From NCBI GenBank assembly GCA_000469685.2, contig LS997562.1:26449044-26513043 (forward strand): a DNA stretch of 64,000 bases, given 5' to 3'. The position numbers were made by a program, and so were the translations under genes. This DNA is from Haemonchus contortus (taxonomy: Eukaryota > Nematoda > Chromadorea > Rhabditida > Trichostrongylidae). Shown piece by piece: positions 55,018 through 64,000 of this stretch; position 1 is the stretch's first letter, and every line of letters begins with the position of its first letter. Below the pieces are notes generated by a model. It had not been told where the DNA came from. It worked only from the letters and a program-made list of their open reading frames with translations, and did not search any database.

Positions 55018-57851
55018 ATGCACGGACCTTCTGTTCCCCTCTCATGTTTTTTGCTTAATTCGCGGAGTCTCGCCAATAAACTTGACCATCTTCATTTACT
55101 TTTGTTTGATAAGAAACCTGATTTTGTTTTTATAACAGAAAGTGGCTAAATGCGAAGGTCAAAAACTCGGAAATCATAAGCAATCTACCATATAGTATTG
55201 TTCGCCTGGATAGGGTGAGGCGCAAAGGTGGCGGTGTCTGTTGTATTTTTTAAAATGATTTTCTTTTGCGTAATGTGCCCCTGTTTCGGAATTTGAAGGC
55301 GGATCTCTTGTGTGTCGAGTTAATGGGCGCATCGCTTATGCCGTGTGTTAGATTCATTCTAGCCTACCGACCCCCAAATTGTGTGAAGAATGATGACGAT
55401 GATTTACTAGCTGCATTGTCTTCGCTGATTTCATCGGTGCCTAACACAGTTATTTTGGGTGATTTTAATCTCCATATTGACTGGAATGAGTGTGTGGCTT
55501 TTGACGGGACCTCTAAAGAATACCTAAACTTCTTCATGCATTCCGGATTTAGTCAGTTTGTTGACAAACCTACCCATATGAATCGAACACTAGATTTGGT
55601 TCTTGCTTCCGGTTCCACCGTGCGTAGTGTTAGCGTACTTTCCCCGTTTGCCACTGCGGATCACTCGATAATTCAGTTTCTGGTGGAAGCTCCCGTAACT
55701 TCCGTTCAGACACTGTTACCTAAACCTGACTTTCTCCAGGTGGATTACACGGCTTTGTCCCATAGCTTTGATGAAGTCGACTGGTGGCGTGTTTTCGAGG
55801 GTTATGAATCAACGTCTGACATGTATCATAGATTCTGCCTAGTTGTATATGATAAGCTTGCTCAGCTTCCATTTCGTTATCGTATTGCCCCTGCCTTGAA
55901 ATTTCCCGTCCATATTCGAAATCTGTTATCGCAAAAACAGCGAATGTTCGAGAGCTCCTCTAACCCACTCTCTGATGAGCGTTATAAGAAAGTTTGTTCA
56001 GATTTGAATTATCATCTCAAGAGGTTTTTGGGTCACCGCGAGCATCGCTTAGCATCCCATGCTTCTATGAAGCATCTTTATGTGTACCTGAATAAGAAAT
56101 TGAATGGAAATTCTCGATCATCGCTCATAACGGATGTTGACGGATCTAAATGTTATACTGATGAAGACAAAGCAGCTGCTCTGGGCAAGTTTTTTGCGAG
56201 TACATTTTCCATCGGAGATTTCCATGCTGTTGAGGTGCCTCGGTGTGATGTTTCGTCTCAGTATGTTCACCCAGTTATATGTTTTGAATCTGCCGCAATT
56301 TTTTCAGTCCTGAAGCGCCTCAAGCCATCCGTCACAGAGCCCTATGACGGCATCCCACCAATTGTATTTAAGAAGTGCGCTTCGTCTCTTTCGAAACCCT
56401 TGGCGCATATCTTCAACGTCTCCCTTATGTTGGGTGAGGTACCTGAGATTTGGAAAGAGGCGTTGGTGACTGCAATCCCCAAAGTTCCTGAAGCTCGGTC
56501 TGTTTCTGACTTCAGACCCATAAGTATCACGCCCACCCCCGTCAAAGTTATGGAGAGAATCATAAGGGATAAGTTGTTGTCTTGGTGTTTCAGATCCAAA
56601 ATCATACCACCTGAACAGCATGGATTCCTCCACGGTGCAAGCACTGCTACTAATCTAGTTGACAGTTTACTTGACTGGTGTCTTGCCTTGAATCAAGGTA
56701 AATCGGTCGATGTGGTTTACGTTGATTTATCCAAGGCATTCGATAAGGTGAACCACCGTATTATGCTGCAGAAACTCGAAAGACTCGGTATAGGAGGTTG
56801 TTTACTGCAATGGCTGAGATCTTACTTAAATTTGCGGCATATGACTGTCAGAGTAGGGCCATGCTTTTCTGAAAGGCACCTCTGTTGTAGTGGAGTGCCT
56901 CAGGGTGGGGTATTATCCCCCCTCCTGTTTTTGCTATATACAATGGACCTACCACAAATCCTTAAAACATCGCAGCACATCAAGGTGCAAATCTATGCTG
57001 ATGACGTGAAATTGTATGGTATTTATGACCACTGTAACTATGATGAGGTTAGCTCAGTCTTGAAACTTTCCATTGAAAAGCTAAACGTTTGGGCGTCGGA
57101 ACTAGGCCTAGCAATAAACTTGAACAAATGTTCTGTTTTCCACATCGGTGAGGGAACCGCCAGAAGCTATGAAGTCAGAGGGGTTCCTCTCAAGGCAGTT
57201 GAGTCTGTGAGAGATCTTGGTGTATTTGTAGATTCCAAATTGAAGTTCTCTTCACATATTGACCATGCCGTGAATAGAGCGTATGCCTCGCTTTTCAGTA
57301 TATTTCGGAACATACATAGCAATAGACCTGAAGTGCTCATTCGTCTTTATAAGGCATATGTCCTACCCCATTTAGAATACTTCTCCCAAATTTGGAGTCC
57401 AAGTCGGCTAAAGGACATAAGAAAGATCGAAAGGGTTCAGCATGTAGCTACTAGGTTAGTTTTCTCTCGGATCTATGGCTTTGGTTCTGGTACTATGCCT
57501 AGCTACGCCGAACGGTTGAAACTTTTCAACTTGGAAAGTTTGCATTACAGAAGGATTCTCTCTGATCTCGTTTTCGCTTTTCGTATATTACGTGGTGAAT
57601 TGATTGTTAGCCCAAGTAGGTTCTGGATCTTCAGGCCTTGTAGCGACAGAGGGAGTGGTTTTGTTCTGCATTATCCCAAAATCCAGGGCAGAAACTACTC
57701 TCTCCTTTTCAACTTCTTCCCTTACCGAGTCGCTAGGTGGTTCCAACTGTTGCCTATCGAAGTGATGAGGTCCGAGAATAGTCAGGTCTTTAAGGCTAGG
57801 CTGAAGCGGATTGATTTACGTCGGGTTTTGGCTGTTGACGACCTCTTTTGA
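55018..57851 (+). pseudogene. LINE ORF2: endonuclease + reverse transcriptase, two lesions near the 5' end
   Basis: The reading starts at the ATG at 55,018 (MHGPSVPLSCFLLNSRSLAN). A one-base loss after VFITES (about 55,140) shifts the frame, and a TAA at 55,251-55,253 follows GGGVCCIF. From 55,266 the frame is open for 861 codons to 57,851. The endonuclease carries TVILGDFNLHIDW and FATADHSIIQF. The RT carries EPYDGIPPIVFKKCA, LSKAFDKVNH, GVPQGGVLSPLLFLLYTMDL and QIYADDVKLYG (about 56,990). The C-terminal domain has LPHLEYFSQIWSP, here in frame, unlike copy 1. The RT core is closely similar to copy 1. The broken endonuclease N-terminus should prevent function. Confidence 0.88.
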
Positions 57852-59484
57852 CCTTTTCTTTTCAGATATTGTTTTGTACACAGATTCTACTTATTACTTG
57901 GTTTCCTCCTATGATGGGCAGTGTAGCTTCCCGTGCTTTCCCGTTCACGCTATGGAAGTGTTGGTGCGGTCCACGAATGCCTTCCGATGTCCTCTTGCGT
58001 GGCGCTGGAATGTCGAATCGGTCTGCAACTTCCTCAACGCCTGCAATGTGGAGGCCGGGTTACCTCTCGTACAATATGCATCGCGTCTCATGCCATAGTC
58101 AGCTCGTTTTGCTCCTGAGTTTGTAGTGTTTCCTCCGGTGTTGTTGTAATGGTTTCGGTCTCTGGTGCTCTCTGATTTTTGCATTTATTTGTGCTAGTTT
58201 TTCTCTCTTTTTCATTGCACTTGTGGATCGCGTGTTGTTGCCAGTAGCTGTTAGGTTTCTTGTTAGTTGTGGTATAGTCTTGTCCTGAATTGTTGTGATT
58301 CTTGATACGTGATTGGTTGCCATGTTTTAGGAGGCCTGCTCATGTTGCCTCTCACGTAATACTGGGGCCCTTTAAGTGATACTGGTGTTCTGTTATTGCG
58401 CTAGTTACCCGCTTTGAATACCTCTTTCAGGATTCCTTTTGGGCTTCCCTAACTAAATTCAAACCGATTTCTGAGTCGCTCTTGCAGTCATTGGTGCTTG
58501 TTCTTTTTTTGTCTTTTTCAGTTTTCTTTTCATTCCTTGCCCTTCTTCCTTTCCCGGCCTGTTTTTCGGTAATTATATACGCCCATGTTTTGGGCTGGCA
58601 TGTCGTTTTGACGTATGGAAATAAATAGATAAATAAATTCGAAGTGAACTTTGTGGATCGATTTTCATATGACTGAGTAGCTTTTTAAAGATGGATTCTC
58701 ACTATGTAAGTCACAGATGCTTACTTTGAATGCAAAAATCGAAATTTTGTCGACTGTGCTTTGGGCAATATCGGAAGCCTATATGTAGTCCTAGGGTTTA
58801 GATAAGTCACGATTTTTTTACAGTCAGTGGTCATTCACAAAATGTTTAGTATGAATATTTCCGAAACAGTGCGTAGCTCCTCTCTGTTCATCGGAAATTT
58901 CACTCGAAAAAGCAAGAAAACTTATGCTCCTTGTAAAAACATGGCGCGCACCATACTTTAGGCGATTATATAACCTTTTCTTTTTAACTCAAAGTACTAA
59001 TTTTCAAGTTATAGGAAAGTAATTTTTCTGAGAATAGAAATCAACTAATGTTGGCTATTCTTCGTTTTGAAAAGCCTCTGTCGTTTGAATTCGGCCTATG
59101 GCCAAATTCATCCATTCTGGAGAAACCTGGTATCGAAGTGATCAGGACGATCTGAGAAATGCCATGATCTTATTTTCACCTAATGCCGAAAAATTTTCGC
59201 TACTCCACGTTTCACAGACTAATTTTAATAGAAGAGTATGTCCTCTGGTTATAATTATAGCAGGCGTCGCTGCTAATGACGTACCCTCAGGAACTTTGAT
59301 GGATGGGGGACCTCAAAATCGAGCTTCCAAAAATTTTAGATAAACCATGTTAGGAGTTGAGTTCAACCATATAGCACACAATGTGAAAAAGTTGTAACTC
59401 AACCTAGTTGCAGCGAAAAATTGAAAAAAACGCGAAAACGCGTTTTTGCCGTGTTTTTTTTTGAACATTTAGGGTGGGTATTGT

Positions 59485-61399
59485 AGGTCAAGACTATTTG
59501 ATTGATTCTGAACCTAATACTGTGCCCATTATGAATGGTTAGAAAAATTATGAAAATCACGAACTAGCATACTTCTTCCATTTTCTTTAAAACTGTCTTG
59601 ATTTCCTTTTTTTTCATTAGGCATGGTTCAGTTCAGCTTGTCAAGTTCCACAAAGTGGTAAAGAGCAAACCTAATAAATCTCACTCACTAGTCATTGTTC
59701 CTTCAAAGTACCTTCGGCTACGCTATTAACCGCTAGCTTCGCTATAATTATAATCAAGCCCTAATCGCTCTCAATGGAAAGTGTCAGGTTTATCGACGCT
59801 GACTAAATCAAGCCAGAATTGTTCAGAATTGCCCTTCACTGTCGCTATGGGTCATGACAAGTTTTGTGAACTTTTCACAAAGGACCATTAGTGCAGTCTC
59901 TACTGTGTCGGTGTAACCCGTCCGAGGATACACACGGTGCAGTCTTTGAGCCTTTAGAAGGCCCTATCTTAGCGGTTTTCCTACCCGTCAGCGCCACATA
60001 TCGTATACGAAGGGCCCAAAAATCTATCCTAGAGAGATACGAGATGGAATGATTAGAGTAAGAGACCGTCCGGAGCCATCACGTCGAACGACCTACTCAT
60101 GGTAATTCCCAGTTTCAGATATCCTCTCATTTGCAATGGACTCGAGAATCACCTATCACATAGACGATTCAGTAATGAAGAAGATCCTTCAAGCCTCGAT
60201 TAAGTGTAGGAAGGGCAATGAGGTGTAGGGGTTCGTCACTTCAATATGTTTGAAATACATTTAAATCACATGCATGTATCTTAACTTTCGAAAAGTTGCC
60301 AAGGTTAACCTTGTCCATCAAAATCCTGATTTTTCGCCAGTTCATCAGTAATTCTTAAAGTATCCCTAGTAAAGTAGAAAAATTAAAAGCGAATGATGCA
60401 TTTTTTATGATGACAATCATACATTCATTGGGACATTCAAAAACACTTCAACTTCCGTGTCAAAGACATGAGTGCAACCCAGTCATTACTTGTATAATTG
60501 TTTTTCACTTCCGAAATGTGCTTATTCACAGAGAGACCATGATTGCATCGATTTCATCTCTATGGTCATAGCCGTGGGGTATTTTTCCTCTCGCTGCGAA
60601 TGACTCAAGGCAACACTCATATATTCATTTCCTTCAATCCCTAGAGATCACGAGTACATCAAGAAGTACAACATTGCCCCGCCTTTGCTTTCGGTCTATA
60701 AACCGTAACCGTTAACTCGAAGTGGTTCAAAGAAAAGAGAGAACTAATCACCTTTTAACCATAAATGTCGAAGTCGAATCGATTATTATCATGTGAACGT
60801 TTGGCAGCGAACTCATTTGACTTTCCGATCTATGAACAATAATTATAGTTGAAGAGGACGAAACCTGTACCTACGGGAACCCTTTGTTCTTATGCGATGA
60901 GTAAGACTTTGAGCTCACGTTTCGTTCTCATAGATTTGCATGTGAAGATAATGTTCAGTCTCGTTGTAGCCCTCTCTGTTGCACTCCGTCTCAATGATAT
61001 CACATTCAAACGATCTCTTCGTAGGGAGCTTTCGAAAATGTCCTTTGATTGGTTTGCGGTCCTTGTTCGGATACAAACACATGAAACATTATCTTCATAA
61101 AAAATGCTGAGAAAACAAAACTTTTGTACAAGTATTGATCCAGCAAAAGCCTTTTACTCAAGTAGAATCTAACACTACTCTAGTTGTTGTTGTGTTTGCT
61201 AGTCTTTGTTTTGATTCTGATTTTTCCTTTTCTTTTCATTTAATTCGATTTGAACGGACCACGACTTTCCTATATTTCCCCGCCTCGTCTATCTGTAGTG
61301 CGTCCTTCAGGCGCAGAGAGATAAAATAAAGCTAGTATTAAGATGACAACGCACAACACAACGCATTCACGATCCTACTCCGGCAACGGGACGAATGGA
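59485..61399. other. Gene-poor stretch with one dispersed repeat
   Basis: No supported gene; the frames at 60,849-61,100 and 61,135-61,329 have no recognised motif. It contains the dispersed repeat copy at about 59,800-60,040. Confidence 0.35.
59800..60040 (+). repeat. Dispersed non-coding repeat, copy 2
   Basis: Matches 16,250-16,480 in order: AAATCAAGCCAGAATTG, TCACTGTCGCTATGGGTCAT, CGTCCGAGGAT, AGCGCCA and CGTATACGA-type words, with many differences. Non-coding. Confidence 0.5.
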
Positions 61400-62085
61400 A
61401 GTCAACTTGGTCTCATAATTGAGCTTTGACGGGCTCTTCGAATGCTCTTCCCAGCCTCAACGATATCAGCCAAAGCTTCTGCTATTCTCTCCTTCAGAGC
61501 TCCCTTTGTCGCTTCTCTGCACTGCTTCACGCGTTTAGGCGTTAGCTGATTATAGACTGCAACTCGCGCAATCCAACGTTGACAAATCAACTCGAGTGTT
61601 TTCAAGGAGAAACGTTTCTAGGCATCTTTGAGACCTTCTGCCTTTCTACCACTATCGTGAAGATAATCGACGAGCCGGTCGCACTCTTCATCAATGTTGT
61701 CGCTAATGTAACCATTCCACTAACTCGCAATCGAAGCGATCCCAGTTGACAACAATCTTGGGGCTTCGTTCCCTGATTTTTGCAACTCTTTCTCTTTGTG
61801 CGGAGTAGATGATGGCCCAGTTCCGTGCGAAACTTCGGACAACAGCGACATCAGTCAGGCAAAACCTTCAATTGAAGATGATGTGGATAATTCGTTATGG
61901 AACTGTCCACCAGGTGACTCCTATCTCCATCATGAAAGAGGGATTCTGGAACTGCGTATTACCATGGATAGTGTGGATTGACATCATGAAGTTGGAGAGC
62001 CCTTTATTCTGCTCATTATTCCTCTAAGCCTGTCCAGATCCATATAAAACGCTTCCACCTTTTCTGCTTAATAGCTCTATACGCC
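61400..62085 (-). pseudogene. RTE-type LINE fragment (endonuclease/linker)
   Basis: The minus-strand reading includes EAGKSIRRARQSS, equivalent to EAGKSICKAQRSF at about 20.05 kb. The plus-strand text GATCCATATAAAACGCTTCC (about 62,038) is also present at about 20,801-20,820. The block order follows the endonuclease-linker part of the 17-21 kb copy. Broken in several frames. Confidence 0.6.
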
Positions 62086-64000
62086 ACAGCGAATAAATCA
62101 ATAAATGAGAGAAACCGTCGGGGGCTGATTTATTCAAAGAAACTCAGGCTAGGCTGAAAAACTCTATGATTGCTAGAAAGTGATACAGAAAGTCCAGCAA
62201 TAGAAATGTCCGTTGTTACGAGCTCATCGCTTTTGAACGAAACAAGCCGTTGTTACGAATGTGCTCTGTATGGTTGTGAAGGTCTGCAAGGAAGACGATG
62301 AGTCTCGCTCGATATGGTACGCGTTAGCCAAGACTACACAGCGTACGGATTAAGGAGCTCCTATATGCTATGAATCTATAAAAAGAATCTGCGACTTCAG
62401 AGAACACGAATCCAGAATCATAAGGGCGACCTTTTAAGAACACCTTGGAGTCGTGGCGCAGGACCCACAGTTGAACCCTTGAACAAACCTAAGAGGCATT
62501 TTAGTTACAAACCCGAATCCAAAAAAGAATCGAATGTAATCACGGGAAGCCATGGGCTTATATAAGGTTAGCCTTTCTGACTTTGGCCGTCGGCCTAAGA
62601 AAGCGGACCATGGCTTGCTACATCGATTGGTGGGAAAGGCGTATGCTTGGCGCTCCACGCGCCGCCCATCCAACGCGGTTCTGGGCTGAACAGCTCGCCT
62701 AGGCGATTCACCCTCCTGACCGTGCTCATCGAACAACCCACTGTCCATACAGCTGATATCGATGACGTCAGTACTATTGAGTACCGAATTGAGGATTTGC
62801 TTGTATTCTGTCTATTTCCATCGATCATCATGGTCAGGAGATTGAATTATCTGCACGAGTTGCCCAGTTCACAAACCACGTCGAATAGGAGGCGCGAGGG
62901 GGGGGGGGGGGGCACCAAACGACATAAAACGGTTGTTGGTTGTTTTAGACCATCCAGAAAGCTACGGTGGTTGACCCTCCTTTGAATCATGTGCGTGCTC
63001 TGGGGACCTCGAACTTCAGCGGGACAGTGAAGATGTCGGTAGGATAGTCATTGGTCATTACGGTCCTTTTCATGCTCTAATTTAGAAGGCGACTCCGCCT
63101 GTGCGTTAGCTTAACAAAACCTTTACACAAAACTTGTAGAGGGTTTGAGAAAATAGCTCAATAACTGACAAGACCTTTTAGTACAATTATATCAGCCGGT
63201 ACCAACAATCGTTAATGACCTCGCTAATCTTCAAACACTAATCACTGGTCGTATTGCACTGGAACTGCCAATTAGACTCGTAGCTACATGGTTGTATCTT
63301 TGAAAACGTATGTTTGAGAGGATATGATACTCGCCAAAGCAGGCCTGCATCGAATGTTCCGAGTCTGCGGTGGAACACCGGCCTTGGTAGTAAGCAACCG
63401 TCTTCACACCAATTAATGGTGGCCCAATTTTAGCATTTGGCATGCATTGTCTCAAAAAAATGGACCGAATGGCCAAGCTTAGTGTTAGCAATTACAAGTA
63501 TTGTGTTAACTGTGAGTCACAACTGCATCTCATAGGTTGATCCTATGTATATCTGTCTCGATGAGTACCCGTTGTCACCACTTCATATACGGAGAGTACA
63601 AGCAACATTGTGGTGTCCCTTGTGCGATGAAAGAAACAAAGAAGCTCATCAGGTAGATCTTGATTAGCTTTCGAGAAAATGAACGATGCTGGAACATAAA
63701 TTGTGGATGACGATTTATGGTATAGAAAAAGATCGATTTCAGTATTTCTGTGCGGATCATCATCCGTGTACTACGTATGATGGTGGTAGTGGTAGAGCTC
63801 ATAATCCAATGTCTTTCTCCAAGCCCAAAGAAAGCGCTGTAGAGCTCTTCCCCTTCTGCACTACTTATTAAGATGCTTTTTTTTGACATCAAAACTGGTA
63901 CACGTGCTGGGTTGCGACAAGTCGAGAGATGTTGACAAGAAATGCGGAGTCACACCTTGAATATTCTACAGATAGAGGGAGCGGTCAGTCTATGCTAGAC
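62086..64000. other. Intergenic stretch with a G-run
   Basis: No supported gene. A run of about 15 G at 62,900-62,914 lies in an otherwise unremarkable region. The frames at 62,434-62,985 and 63,575-63,892 have no recognised motif and overlap on both strands. Confidence 0.35.

Larger units (their letters stand above)
53995..58639 (+). mobile_element. CR1/L2-type LINE, copy 2, essentially full length
   Basis: Bounded on both sides by foldback-arm sequence, so both ends are defined to a few bases. It has a ~295-bp 5'UTR starting near a TGCATTGCAATGCA palindrome, ORF1, ORF2, a ~790-bp 3'UTR and a tail AAATAAATAGATAAATAAAT. Compared with the opposite arm, about 11 bp of target are missing at the insertion and no target-site duplication is seen. 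Copy 1 is at 11.8-15.6 kb. Confidence 0.85.
52955..59484. mobile_element. Long-inverted-repeat (foldback) element interrupted by LINE copy 2
   Basis: Left end ACAATACCCACCCTAAATGT; right end is its reverse complement (to 59,484). The left arm (52,955-53,680) pairs with 58,640-59,484 plus 53,941-53,994, the piece of right arm that lies before the LINE. Shared words include CATCAAAGTTCCTAAGGGTA, TTCGATACCAG, GGCCATAGGC, GATCGATTTTCATATGACTG and GGCCGAGAGAAT. Without the LINE it would be about 1.9 kb with a loop of about 260 bp. The right arm has roughly 180 bp (about 58,800-58,985) with no counterpart in the left arm. No transposase frame. Confidence 0.85.

Noticed and set aside
58640..59484. 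Independent 845-bp repeat
   Set aside because: It pairs with 52,955-53,620 and is the right arm of one foldback element split by the LINE.
1..64000. CRISPR array, prokaryotic operon or plasmid features
   Set aside because: No regularly spaced repeats, no tightly packed ORFs and no ribosome-binding-site pattern; the content is eukaryotic transposons.
1..64000. Nematode spliced-leader or rRNA genes
   Set aside because: I looked for the SL1 core and rRNA-like conserved stretches and saw none.

Overview
The window looks like nuclear DNA from a nematode, most likely a strongylid/rhabditid-type worm. It is AT-leaning, has TTTCAG-style splice acceptors, and is packed with transposon families typical of nematodes: Tc1/mariner elements with a DD37D (maT-like) triad, RTE-type and CR1/L2-type LINEs, a GIY-YIG Penelope-like element and tRNA-derived SINEs. 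No bacterial gene organisation and no clear host housekeeping gene is present. The species is inference; the transposon families are read from the sequence.

Layout. 0-6.1 kb: a broken DD37D transposase running in from the left edge, a short RTE 3' fragment, a cluster of three tRNA-derived SINE copies and a second decayed DD37D element. 7-11.2 kb: a diverged MITE copy, a long-hairpin repeat and a Penelope-like remnant (GIY-YIG domain with a 34-bp triplication, flanked by inverted copies of a hammerhead-like motif). 11.8-15.6 kb: CR1/L2-type LINE copy 1, with endonuclease and RT and one frameshift. 17.0-21.5 kb: a minus-strand RTE copy split by a third DD37D element. 22.9-24.2 kb: a structurally complete DD37D element whose transposase has only two nonsense codons. 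27.0-29.2 kb: a second RTE copy split by a MITE. 29.2-30.3 and 32.1-35.5 kb: two members of a long-inverted-repeat (foldback) family; the larger one holds a degenerate retroelement gag-like region. 35.5-37.0 kb: a head-to-head Tc1-like palindrome. 37-45 kb: mostly unrecognised sequence with weak candidate host exons. 45.2-47.8 kb: second copy of the hairpin repeat, an RTE fragment carrying a MITE, and a C-tract inverted repeat. 48.1-50.9 kb: another foldback element containing a near-perfect 122-nt hairpin. 51.0-52.3 kb: two SINEs. 53.0-59.5 kb: a foldback element with LINE copy 2 (ORF1 intact, ORF2 with two lesions) inserted in its right arm. 59.8-62.1 kb: a dispersed repeat and an RTE endonuclease fragment.

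The common theme is nesting. DNA elements landed at TA or TTAA sites inside RTE copies, and a LINE landed inside a foldback element. In several cases the empty site can be read from a second copy within this window, so insertion order can be worked out. None of the transposon ORFs except the LINE copy 2 ORF1 is intact. I cannot identify a functional host gene with confidence.
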